Positions 47,500 to 56,141 of a stretch of 64,000 nucleotides of DNA are shown here, piece after piece; the stretch's first letter is position 1; the number at the start of each line of letters is the position of its first letter. The notes beneath the pieces are model-generated. The model searched no databases. It saw nothing but the letters and a program-made list of their open reading frames with translations, and had not been told where the DNA came from. The DNA comes from JAVBNA01 sp031551875. Lineage in GTDB: Bacteria > Bacillota > Clostridia > Oscillospirales > Acutalibacteraceae. Where the stretch lies: assembly GCA_031551875.1 (NCBI GenBank), contig JAVBNA010000038.1, forward strand, positions 34,901 to 98,900. Reading direction: 5' to 3'. The translations under genes and the position numbers were made by a program.

Positions 47500-48708
47500 A
47501 TGCCTCTGATGAATGGAATCGGACAGGCCGAACAGCAGCGTCTCAACCGTGCGCTTGTGATTGAGCTGCTCCGCCGAAAAAAAATATGCTCACGTGCCGA
47601 CCTTTCCAAGGCTTCGGGGCTTAAACGCGCCACAATAACCAATATCATCAACGATTTTATCGATTGCGGGCTTGTGGTGGAGGACGGCCTTTTGGAGGGC
47701 GACCGCGGACGGCGCTCCATCGGCATCCGGGTCAACGGATTTCGCTACCGCGTCATCGGTGTCCTGGTGACGCGCAACAATTACCAGATCGGCATGATGG
47801 GGCTGTCCGGCGAGATGTACGAGGTCAAGTCCTACCCGATCAGCGAAAAGGCAGAGGCGCTGACCATCATCGAGACCATCAAGCAAAGCATCCGCCTGAT
47901 GATGGCTTCCGCCAAGGACGCCCGGATTCTGGGCATCGGCATTGCGCTGCCCGGCCCCTACAAGCGGGAAAAGGGCGAAATGATTTTTGTGACAAATCTC
48001 ATCGGATGGGAGTTGATCCCGGTACATACCAAGCTCCAGGAGAGCTTTGACATCCCGGTGTTTATTGAAAACGACGCCAACGCGGGCGCGTATGCGCAGT
48101 ACTGGTGCTGTGACAAGGAGAATGCCTCCCGCGACCTGTGTTATATTGTGGCCGGTCAGGGTATCGGCTGCGGCATCATTTCCAACGGCGACATCCTGCG
48201 CGGCTCCACCGGCAGCGCGGGGGAAATCGGGCACACCACCATCAACTGCGGCGGCCCGAAATGTGAATGCGGAAACTACGGCTGTCTGGAGCTTTACTGC
48301 TCGCTGATCGCGCTGGAAAAAAACATCCGGGCGCGGCTGAAGGAGGGCGGCAAGAGCAGCCTCAAGAAGGACTTTAAAACAGGGGACCTGAGAGAAGCCA
48401 TCCGGGCGCAAGATCCGATTGCCCGCATGGAATTCATCAAGGCCTGCGAGTTCCTCGCGGTCGGGATTGTCAACATGATCAACCAGATCAATCCCGAAAA
48501 GGTTATCATTGGCGACCAGCTGGTCGCGCTTGATCCCGCTACCACGCTGGAGATCGTGAGTGCCAAGGTCAAGCAGTCGGTGCGGCCGCTGATCTGGGAG
48601 AGCGTCGACATTGAACTCAACGAGCTGGAAAACAACCCGATCCTCGTGGGAGCCGGCGCGGTTGCCGCGCAGCGTATTTATGAGGATCCGCTTCGGTACA
48701 TCGTGTAA
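47500..48708 (+). CDS. ROK-family transcriptional repressor (NagC/XylR-like)
   Basis: 402 residues from ATG 47500 (MPLMNGIGQAEQQRLN), nine bases after CAGGAG. The N-terminal winged HTH is RKKICSRADLSKASGLKRATITNIINDFI. The ROK sugar-binding domain follows with GIGIALPGPYKREKGEM, the phosphate loop AGQGIGCGIISNGDILRGSTGSAGEIGHT, and the zinc motif CGGPKCECGNYGCLE. Such repressors respond to a sugar. The gene is followed, on the same strand, by a secreted GH3 hydrolase, so it may control glycan use, but a terminator-like hairpin lies between them. Confidence 0.92.
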   Translation: MPLMNGIGQAEQQRLNRALVIELLRRKKICSRADLSKASGLKRATITNIINDFIDCGLVVEDGLLEGDRGRRSIGIRVNGFRYRVIGVLVTRNNYQIGMMGLSGEMYEVKSYPISEKAEALTIIETIKQSIRLMMASAKDARILGIGIALPGPYKREKGEMIFVTNLIGWELIPVHTKLQESFDIPVFIENDANAGAYAQYWCCDKENASRDLCYIVAGQGIGCGIISNGDILRGSTGSAGEIGHTTINCGGPKCECGNYGCLELYCSLIALEKNIRARLKEGGKSSLKKDFKTGDLREAIRAQDPIARMEFIKACEFLAVGIVNMINQINPEKVIIGDQLVALDPATTLEIVSAKVKQSVRPLIWESVDIELNELENNPILVGAGAVAAQRIYEDPLRYIV

Positions 48709-48815
48709 CTTTAAACGCATACTCTTTTTAGAAAAAGGATTATATATAGGGGAATTTAGATCAGGGACGGGACAATATGGGAGCCAACTTGGGCTCCCCA
48801 CCGTTTGAGAGAATG

Positions 48816-48878
48816 TTTCAGTGGCCTAAACCGGAATCAGAGAAATGTGTTCCGCAAACAGCCACTGAAATTTTCTTT
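48816..48878 (+). terminator. Hairpin/terminator between the ROK and GH3 genes
   Basis: TTTCAGTGGC (48816-48825) pairs perfectly with GCCACTGAAA (48861-48870), followed by TTTTCTTT. Smaller hairpins (GGGAGCC/GGGCTCCC at 48779-48798 and CCCGC/GCGGG near 48886-48903) flank it. Confidence 0.65.
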
Positions 48879-48990
48879 AATCGGGGTCCCGCAAAAATTC
48901 GCGGGTAAAAAAGGGGGGAAGTTGTAAACGCGCAAAACCACCGCGAATCCCGAACAGGAGAAGATCTACGTTTAGAAGGAGTGGAAAACA

Positions 48991-51900
48991 TTGAGTAAGA
49001 AGAATTTCGGCAAGAAAATTTTGTCGATGCTGCTTTGTGTTGCCCTGATGCTGTCGGTCGGAATGATGACCTTCGCAGCGGGCGCCTATGACAGCACCGA
49101 GCAGGCCGCGATCTCCGCCGCCAAAGCGACAGAGGTTGAGTCGGAAGGCATCGTCCTTTTGAAGAACAACGCGTACACCGGAACCACAAAATCCCTGCCC
49201 ATCACGGCGAGTACAAAAGTCAACGTATTCGGCACCGCCTCAATCGCCCCGTTCTATGATGGCGGCGGCTCGGGCGCGACCAACGCCAGCTCCAGAAGAG
49301 TCAGCTTCTATGCGGCTCTCCAGGCGGCGGGCATTCAGTACAATACTGCTCTTTATGATTATTACAGCTCCTGGTATTCGGCCAACTCGACCGGAAGCAA
49401 CGAAGGCGCTGCCCAGTCCCGTGCGGAAGTCCCGTTCGCGACGCTGAGCGCCGCGCCGGAATATCAGGCGGCCATCAATGACGCAAGCATCGACACGGCG
49501 ATCGTGTTCATCGGCCGTGCGGGCTCTGAGTTCAACGACACCGTGTATGCCTCCGCGAAGCTCAAGGCTTCCGAAGAGGCGATGATCAAAGATGTCGGCG
49601 CGCATCACCGCAACGTGATCGTGGTTTTCAACAACTGCCAGGTCATGGAGACCGGCTTCCTGGACGACGCTCAGTATAACATTGACTCGGCCATGTATGT
49701 CTGGGCGCCCGGCGACTTCGGCTTCACCGCCGTCGCCAAGACACTGAACGGCCAGTACAACCCCTCGGGTCGTCTGTCCACCACCGCGGTGTACGACATC
49801 ACCACCAACCCGGCCTTTGTGAACTTCGGTGACTTCACCTACACCGGCACATTCGGCACCAACGGCGTTGGCGCGGGCAGCCAGAACAAGTACCTCGAAT
49901 ACGAAGAGGGCATTTACCTCGGCTACCGCTACTACGAGACATTCAAGCCGGAACAGGTGCAGTACCACTTCGGCTACGGCCTGTCCTACACCACTTTCCA
50001 GTGGTCGAACTATCTCCAGAGCATGATCGGCGACAAAGTCACCGTGAAAGTGGACGTCCGCAACTCCGGCGCTGTGGCCGGTAAAGACGTCGTGGAGATC
50101 TATGTCGAGCAGCCCTACACCACGGGCGGCATCGAGAAGGCCAAGCGTGTTCTCGCGGGCTATGCCAAGACCTCTCTCCTCGCGCCCGGCGCAACCGAGA
50201 CGGTCACCATCGGCTTCAACCTCTATGACATCGCCTCCTATGACATGGCGAATGGACGCTATATCACTGAAAAGGGCGAATACAAAATCTATGCCTCTAC
50301 GGACGCTTCCGAGGCGGGCAAAAAACTGAACGGCAGCTTCACGCTGGCCAACGACCGCGTCTTTGCGACCGATCCCACGACCGGCACGGCGATCAGCAAT
50401 CAGTTTGCCGACGCCAAGGGCGACCTGACCGTTCTGTCCAGAGCGAACCCCACTGCGACTTATCCCACCGCTCCGACCAGCAGAACTCTGCCGACCGGCT
50501 TTACGCCTGAAATGATCGACGCCGCTCCGGCCGCGGTCACAACAGGCACGGCGTTCCCCTTCGGAACAACGCTTGCGACCACCATTACGCTTCAGGACAT
50601 CTATGCCTATGCCGAAGCGGCGGTGGCAGCGAATCCTGACCTGAGCATGGACGACGCGCTGTGGAACTATCCGCAGTGGAACCAGTTCCTCAGCCAGTTC
50701 ACCTTCGCGGAAGCGGCTGACATCATCGGCAAGGCCGGATACAAAACCAATGGCCTGGCTCGTCTGGGCGTTCCCGCAACCGCCGACAATGACGGCCCGC
50801 AGCAAATTAAGGGCACCGGCGCAACCGCAAACGTCTCGGGCACGGCGATGCCCATCGGCACAGCGGCCGCCTGCACCTGGAATGACGCGCTTGTCGAAGA
50901 GATGGGCGAATGCATCGGCGCCGACGGAAACCTCTGCGGTGTCAACGTCTGGTACGCCCCGGCGATGAACCTGCACAGAACCCACATTTCCGGCCGTAAC
51001 TTTGAGTATTATTCCGAGGATCCGCTGCTGTCCGGTAAGATGGCGGCCGCGACCACCAGAGGCGTCCAGTCCAAGCACGTGGTCGTCACCCTCAAGCACT
51101 TCGCGCTCAATGACTGTGAAACCAACCGCATGGGTGTTGCTACCTGGGCGGACGAGCAGTCCATCCGTGAGCTCTATCTCAAACCCTTTGAGATCGGCGT
51201 CAAGGAAGCCAATGCCTACGGCATTATGTCCTCCTTCAACCGTCTCGGCATCACCTGGGCGGGCGCCAGCAAAGCGCTTCTGACCAACGTTCTCCGCAAC
51301 GAGTGGGGCTTCAGAGGCTCTGTGGTCACTGACTTCTTCCTTGGCGGCTACATGAAGGCTGACCTGTCTGTCTACGCACAGAACGATGTCATGCTGGCCG
51401 GCGCTGAGGGCTGGATCAACGGAACAGGCGCTTTGACCGCCCGTTATGCCCTTGATCCCATCGGCCTTTCCAACGCGGCTGCGGTCTCCATGAAAAACGT
51501 TTGCTACATGAAGATGCGCACCACCCATTTCGCCGGCAATGAAACCGGTACGGTCGAGCCTCCGGCTCCCATTGACACCCTGAACGGTACCTTCAAATGG
51601 GAAATCACCGGTTATGACTGGGGCCCCGGCGTCAGCAAGCTGATCATCAACACCGGCGACGTCAAGGTCAACAACTCTGACCTCACCGACGGCGCAGGCA
51701 GCGATTACTTCCAGGTACAGCTGACCTCTGAGCAGATGTTCGGCAATCCCAGAACCACCAACCGCACGGTAACCAATGTGTATGTGTGCGATGAAAAGGG
51801 CGATCCGATGGTTCTCCCGAACAACTACATTGCGATCGACCTCAAGTGCACCCAGAGCGAAGGAAATCCCTTTGTTTACAAATTCATGACCTCAGGCCTC

Positions 51901-53355
51901 AACGAATGGGCCAACCCCTATACCATGAAGGTTACCCTCAAGAAACCCATCGGCCAGTACGGCTTTGTCAACTTCACCGACGGCGGAAAATATACCCCTG
52001 AAGCGGACAAGTTTGACCGCAGCGGCACCTTTACAAAGTACGACAAGACCCTGTCTTACGCGTCCTACGCTCCCGATGCCGACGACAAGCGCAACCCGCT
52101 GGTCATCTGGCTGCACGGCGCGGGCGAAGGCGGCACTGACCCCTATGTCACACTGTACGGCAACAAGGTGGTCAACCTGGCCTCCGACGATATTCAGGAA
52201 TGCTTCGACGGCGCGTATGTGCTGACTCCCCAGGCGCCCACCATGTGGATGGATATGGGCAACAAGGTCTACACCAACAACGGTTCGAGCATCTATACCA
52301 AGACGCTGATGGCGCTGATCAAAGAGTATGTTAATGCGAACCCCGACATCGATCCCACCCGTATTTATCTGGGCGGCTGCTCCAACGGCGGATTCATGAC
52401 CATCAACATGCTGGTCAACTACCCGGGTTACTTCGCAGCGGCTTATCCGATCTGCGAAGCCTACACCACCAGCTGGGTCACCGACGCGCAGGTTCAGTCC
52501 ATGATCAACACCCCCATCTGGTTCACCCACAACACGGCGGACCCGACGGTCAACTACCGCAACACCACCGCCTCCCTCTTCGACCGTCTGATCGCGGCCG
52601 GCGCGAAGAACGCCCATGTGGCGGAATTCCCGAACGTCGTGTATAACGGCGAAACCTTCAACGGACACTGGTCCTGGATCTACACCCTGAACAATGCGGC
52701 TCCCTGCTCTGCGAACGCGTCCACCATCCTGAATCATGACTGCACCGGCGGCTGTGAAGGCGTCACGGTCATGGATTGGCTGGCGGCGCAGGCCAAGCCG
52801 AACACGGGTGTCAGTGTTGCCACCGGCGGCACGGTCATTGTTCCGATTACCCTCAATGCCATGAGCCAGGTTGCTGGCGTCAGAGGCGTCCTCGCTTATG
52901 ACGACTCCCTCCTTGAGCTCCAGTCGATCACCGCAGCCAAGGGCTTTAACCTGGTATCCGATCCCGAATCGGGCACTTTCGTCCTGGTGACCGGCGACGG
53001 CGCGGGCGTGGACGGCAGCAAAGTTGTCGGCTATGCGATCTTCACCGCGAAGGCCGACCTGCTCGACGACGTGACCACCGCTGTTACCTTCCCGACGCTC
53101 ACCGCCACCGGCGCTGATCTGAAGGAATCCGAAGCCTTTGCTTCGTCCGTGGACGTCACCATTGAAGGCATCCCGCCGATGCCCGGCGATGTCAACGGCA
53201 GCGAAGCTGTGGACGTAGCGGATGCGATCATGCTGATGCAGTATCTCGCCGGAAGCCGCACCCTGACTCCCCGCCAGCTGAAAGCAGCGGACGTCAACAA
53301 GGACGGCAAAGTCAACGTCGGCGACGTGACCATCATCATGCAGATGTGCCTGTAA
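48991..53355 (+). CDS. Secreted multidomain hydrolase: permuted GH3, CE1-like esterase, cohesin-like module and type I dockerin
   Basis: 1,454 residues, TTG start at 48991 after AGAAGGAGTGG. A Sec signal peptide ends near residue 31 (TFAAGA). The GH3 parts are in permuted order: the GH3 C-terminal alpha/beta domain first (about 45-250, with VESEGIVLLKNN), the fibronectin-like domain (about 340-430), then the GH3 TIM barrel (about 560-850) with GRNFEYYSEDPLLSGKMAA, KHFALNDCETNR and the nucleophile aspartate in GSVVTDFF near 780. A linking domain (about 865-1000) leads to an alpha/beta esterase (LVIWLHGAGEGGTDP, GGCSNGGFM with the Ser near 1128). Next comes a cohesin-like beta sandwich (about 1273-1390, VATGGTVIVPITLNAMSQVA) and finally a dockerin with two calcium repeats (GDVNGSEAVDVADAIMLMQY, DVNKDGKVNVGDVTIIMQ). 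It likely attacks decorated plant polysaccharide outside the cell. Confidence 0.9.
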   Translation: MSKKNFGKKILSMLLCVALMLSVGMMTFAAGAYDSTEQAAISAAKATEVESEGIVLLKNNAYTGTTKSLPITASTKVNVFGTASIAPFYDGGGSGATNASSRRVSFYAALQAAGIQYNTALYDYYSSWYSANSTGSNEGAAQSRAEVPFATLSAAPEYQAAINDASIDTAIVFIGRAGSEFNDTVYASAKLKASEEAMIKDVGAHHRNVIVVFNNCQVMETGFLDDAQYNIDSAMYVWAPGDFGFTAVAKTLNGQYNPSGRLSTTAVYDITTNPAFVNFGDFTYTGTFGTNGVGAGSQNKYLEYEEGIYLGYRYYETFKPEQVQYHFGYGLSYTTFQWSNYLQSMIGDKVTVKVDVRNSGAVAGKDVVEIYVEQPYTTGGIEKAKRVLAGYAKTSLLAPGATETVTIGFNLYDIASYDMANGRYITEKGEYKIYASTDASEAGKKLNGSFTLANDRVFATDPTTGTAISNQFADAKGDLTVLSRANPTATYPTAPTSRTLPTGFTPEMIDAAPAAVTTGTAFPFGTTLATTITLQDIYAYAEAAVAANPDLSMDDALWNYPQWNQFLSQFTFAEAADIIGKAGYKTNGLARLGVPATADNDGPQQIKGTGATANVSGTAMPIGTAAACTWNDALVEEMGECIGADGNLCGVNVWYAPAMNLHRTHISGRNFEYYSEDPLLSGKMAAATTRGVQSKHVVVTLKHFALNDCETNRMGVATWADEQSIRELYLKPFEIGVKEANAYGIMSSFNRLGITWAGASKALLTNVLRNEWGFRGSVVTDFFLGGYMKADLSVYAQNDVMLAGAEGWINGTGALTARYALDPIGLSNAAAVSMKNVCYMKMRTTHFAGNETGTVEPPAPIDTLNGTFKWEITGYDWGPGVSKLIINTGDVKVNNSDLTDGAGSDYFQVQLTSEQMFGNPRTTNRTVTNVYVCDEKGDPMVLPNNYIAIDLKCTQSEGNPFVYKFMTSGLNEWANPYTMKVTLKKPIGQYGFVNFTDGGKYTPEADKFDRSGTFTKYDKTLSYASYAPDADDKRNPLVIWLHGAGEGGTDPYVTLYGNKVVNLASDDIQECFDGAYVLTPQAPTMWMDMGNKVYTNNGSSIYTKTLMALIKEYVNANPDIDPTRIYLGGCSNGGFMTINMLVNYPGYFAAAYPICEAYTTSWVTDAQVQSMINTPIWFTHNTADPTVNYRNTTASLFDRLIAAGAKNAHVAEFPNVVYNGETFNGHWSWIYTLNNAAPCSANASTILNHDCTGGCEGVTVMDWLAAQAKPNTGVSVATGGTVIVPITLNAMSQVAGVRGVLAYDDSLLELQSITAAKGFNLVSDPESGTFVLVTGDGAGVDGSKVVGYAIFTAKADLLDDVTTAVTFPTLTATGADLKESEAFASSVDVTIEGIPPMPGDVNGSEAVDVADAIMLMQYLAGSRTLTPRQLKAADVNKDGKVNVGDVTIIMQMCL

Positions 53356-53388
53356 TCAGAGAGCAGACAACAGATAACAGGCAGAGGA

Positions 53389-53416
53389 CGCCCGGGGCAA
53401 TTGCCCCGGGCGTTTT
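53389..53416 (+). terminator. Terminator after the GH3 gene
   Basis: CGCCCGGGGCAA pairs with TTGCCCCGGGCG in an uninterrupted inverted repeat, followed by TTTT. A second hairpin (CCGAAGCC... at about 53432-53462) follows. Confidence 0.85.
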
Positions 53417-53464
53417 CCTGCATAACGAACCGAAGCCCGCGGAAATTCCCGCAGGCTTCGGTTC

Positions 53465-53979
53465 TGTAGATGTTTGTTTTTTCTGCACACACATTTGCAC
53501 ACAGCGTCAGCCAAAGCCGACCTTGCCGAGGTTTTCCGATTACAGGTGTCCGACAACGACCCGCCAAGCGGGTATTTTTTTAACAGACTGACATTTCACT
53601 CCCTGACTCATTGCTCTCCTGTCTCTCTCCCAACCGTATCACTTTTTGCGGTTCTACCTACAGAGGCCGCAAACAAGCTTCTGTGCCATATACGCTTGTC
53701 ATACACCTGTAAGACCTTCGGCTTTTCTAGTTGTCAATCTGTTCAGTTTTCGTGGTCGATCAAACTATTTTAAGTATAGACCGAACAACTTCATCCGTAA
53801 AGGTCAATTTGTTGAGAAAGTATGGAGATTTGTTTCATTTAACTCATTTACATTGCCTGTTGTGAACAAAATTATAGAAAGCGCACCCTAAAGGCGTTGT
53901 GTGATCAGAAAGGCCGGAAGAACTCATAAATTTCTTCCGACCTTTAAAAATGCTTATTCTGTCCGGGTCATCAGTATAA
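53465..53979. other. Gene-free stretch downstream of the GH3 gene
   Basis: No supported gene on either strand. A small hairpin with T tract (CCCGCCAAGCGGG then TATTTTTT near 53561-53580) and a larger hairpin at 53909-53945 are the only structures I see. The segment 53600-53900 is AT-rich with short frames only and resembles neither flank. Confidence 0.5.
53909..53945 (-). terminator. Hairpin ending the small membrane-protein gene
   Basis: AAAGGCCGGAAGAA (53909-53922) pairs with TTTCTTCCGACCTTT (53931-53945) with one mismatch. The T tract on the minus strand is weak. Confidence 0.5.
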
Positions 53980-54399
53980 CTACGTGCAATCTGACTCACA
54001 ATTACGATCACAGCTCATCATACACGTAACGAGCGCAAATAATCCTATTACAGTAATAAATAGTGAAGTTGAACCGAGAAATACCAGTATAATAAAACTT
54101 ACAAATTCTGGTGTAACAGTTGTTGCCATGGACAAAATCGATAGCACCAATAATGATAGTGAAGAAAAAAATGTTAAATTCAAGTATCTGCAAATACATT
54201 TGTGGGATTTTTGTCTCCGAACAAGAAATACTAAAACAACAGAAAATACCAATCCGATAATGGCGGTCGCTGGAAAAATCGAGTTTATTTCAGGGGCATT
54301 TCCTGTTCCGAATATAGCAGCAAGCGCTCCCCCCAATAATACTCCCAAAGCTATTATACACCAGTAACATATTGATGATCCGCATTTGTTAGTAGACAT
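53980..54399 (-). CDS. Small cysteine-rich four-helix membrane protein, unknown function
   Basis: 139 residues, start at ATG 54399 directly after AGGAGGTGATATA, a near-perfect ribosome site. Four hydrophobic helices (ALGVLLGGALAAIFG, FPATAIIGLVFSVVLVFLV, LTFFSSLSLLVLSILSMA, FVSFIILVFLGSTSLFITVIGLFALV). Nine cysteines lie outside the helices: three at the N-terminus (CGSSICYWC), two in the central loop (KCICRY), and four at the C-terminus in an evenly spaced C-x3-C-x3-C-x3-C array (CMMSCDRNCESDC). With an even helix number all three clusters except the loop face one side. Metal or disulfide chemistry is possible. A competing plus-strand frame (53984-54367) lacks a ribosome site and membrane logic. 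Family not recognised. Confidence 0.75.
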   Translation of the reverse strand: MSTNKCGSSICYWCIIALGVLLGGALAAIFGTGNAPEINSIFPATAIIGLVFSVVLVFLVRRQKSHKCICRYLNLTFFSSLSLLVLSILSMATTVTPEFVSFIILVFLGSTSLFITVIGLFALVTCMMSCDRNCESDCT

Positions 54400-54501
54400 T
54401 ATATCACCTCCTTCTTAGTCCATTTTATGTTTTGTTTGGCAGGAGGTGTATCTTCTTTTTGCGAATCGTTACTGAGAGGATTTCAAAGATTTTCTCTGAT
54501 T

Positions 54502-56106
54502 CTAAAGTATGCCCTGCTGTACCCTGTGCCGGTACTCAGTGGGCGACATGCCCATGTGCCGCCGGAACACCTTGCTGAAATAATAGGCGTTTTGAAAACT
54601 GAGCATAAAGCTGATTTCGCTGATTCGATACTGATTCTCCTGGATGAGCTCACAGGCACGCTCCATCTTAGTCTGGTTGACAAGATCGACGAACCCCATG
54701 CCGCACTCCTTTTTAAACAATGCGGAAAAATAGCCCGGCGACAGGCAGACAAAATCTGCCGCATCCTGGAGGGTAATCCGTTTTTCCACGTTGTCGCGCA
54801 CATATTGGGTCGCCTTGGCAATGATGTCCGAGGTGCTCTTGGACAGCGGCACCAGTTCCCCGTCAATGCGGTCAAGCAGACCCTCCAGCCAAGTGATGAC
54901 GTCCTCGCGGGTTGCCAGCTCTTCCACGCCCAGATACCCGGCCGATGGTTCCCAAAGCGCCTGCTTCCCCGCATCGGCATTGGATAGTGTGACCAGCGAT
55001 TTTTCCACTACGCGGTAAATTTCGCCGCACTGCTGAATGCCCTGAGAACGCCGGTGGGCCGTGGTCAGAACGCGCTCAATCACCCGCTCCATGATCGAGC
55101 GGCAGCCATCCATATTCCTGCTGTTGATTTCGCTTTTGAGACGGGCGGGAATTCCCTCCAGCTGAAGCGTCTCATAAGTAAGCGCGGGCATCTGCGCATA
55201 CCGGATGATCTCTTCCTTTGTGTTGTAGTAGTAGTCGACCATCCCGGCCAGTTGCTCATGGCATCGCGTGCGATCCTCCTCCCCATAAAACACTTCGGTG
55301 ATCAGCACCCCTGTACGCAGCGCGGTGATGCTCTGCGAGGTGGATTTGAGCTTACGGGCAAATTCTTCTGACAGCATGGCGTGGTCGTTAACCGTGTCCC
55401 CCCAGTGCATCAGCAAATATGTCCGGGGCAAGGCGGTTTCCAGGGAGATCCAGTGCGCAAAGCAGCCGCGTGCCAGCTTATGTACCACTTCCATTTCCCA
55501 CTTGAGCGATTCATGAATATCCCCCGAAAAGGAAGTGCCGTCACACGGCTCAAAGCAGAGTCCCAGCCCGGCATACCCCTTCCAGAAGCCGCTTTCCTCC
55601 AGCACCGAAACCGCCTCCCGGGAGGGCGTCTCCTTGGCGAGGATACGCCGAACCGCACTCTCCAGCATCTTCTGCCTGGTCTCCTTCTGATCGGTATTGA
55701 CCAGCTTCATGCGCGACCGTCGGCGGCGTTCATCCACCTCCTGTTTGGCCTCGGTCAGGCAGTCCTCCAGCCTTTTCGGATCCAGCTCGATTTTTGTAAT
55801 ATAGTCAAAGGCATGCATACGCAGTGCTTCCTGCACAAGATCAAATTCCTGCAGGTTGGTCAGCATAATGAATACAATCTCCGGATACCGCTCGTGCACC
55901 GCGCGCAGTAGCTCCATGCCGTTCATGACCGGCATATTGATATCCGCGATCACGATGTCCGGCCAAATCTCTTCGATGTGCTGGAGCGCTTGTTTTCCGT
56001 TGCGGGCTGTACCCACCAGGTCACAGCCGTTTTGCTCCCAGTCAATCATAAACTTGATTCCGGCCAGAATCAACGGCTCGTCGTCCACCAAAAGAACCTT
56101 ATACAT
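54502..56106 (-). CDS. YesN-type response regulator (receiver plus AraC HTH)
   Basis: 534 residues. The receiver domain (1-125) starts MYKVLLVDDEPLILAGI, has phospho-acceptor Asp55 (PDIVIADINMPVMNG) and Lys near 104 (YITKIELDP). A middle region of about 280 residues is typical of YesN proteins. The AraC DNA-binding domain closes the protein, with ITLQDAADFVCLSPGYFSALFKKECG and RISEISFMLSFQNAYYFSKVFRRHMGMSPTEYR. It is 35 bases downstream of its kinase. YesMN systems usually control carbohydrate uptake or glycan-degradation genes, so the adjacent GH3 or GH-HEAT genes are possible targets. Confidence 0.93.
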   Translation of the reverse strand: MYKVLLVDDEPLILAGIKFMIDWEQNGCDLVGTARNGKQALQHIEEIWPDIVIADINMPVMNGMELLRAVHERYPEIVFIMLTNLQEFDLVQEALRMHAFDYITKIELDPKRLEDCLTEAKQEVDERRRRSRMKLVNTDQKETRQKMLESAVRRILAKETPSREAVSVLEESGFWKGYAGLGLCFEPCDGTSFSGDIHESLKWEMEVVHKLARGCFAHWISLETALPRTYLLMHWGDTVNDHAMLSEEFARKLKSTSQSITALRTGVLITEVFYGEEDRTRCHEQLAGMVDYYYNTKEEIIRYAQMPALTYETLQLEGIPARLKSEINSRNMDGCRSIMERVIERVLTTAHRRSQGIQQCGEIYRVVEKSLVTLSNADAGKQALWEPSAGYLGVEELATREDVITWLEGLLDRIDGELVPLSKSTSDIIAKATQYVRDNVEKRITLQDAADFVCLSPGYFSALFKKECGMGFVDLVNQTKMERACELIQENQYRISEISFMLSFQNAYYFSKVFRRHMGMSPTEYRHRVQQGIL

Positions 56107-56141
56107 GTTCCTTTTCCCCTTTCCGTCTTGTTTTCAGTATT

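Noticed and set aside
49240..51528. 762-codon open frame opposite the GH3 gene
   Set aside because: Antisense shadow of a strongly supported enzyme; composition is that of reversed GH3 codons.
53984..54367. 127-residue plus-strand frame opposite the cysteine-rich membrane protein
   Set aside because: No ribosome site; the minus frame has a near-perfect one and clear membrane helices.
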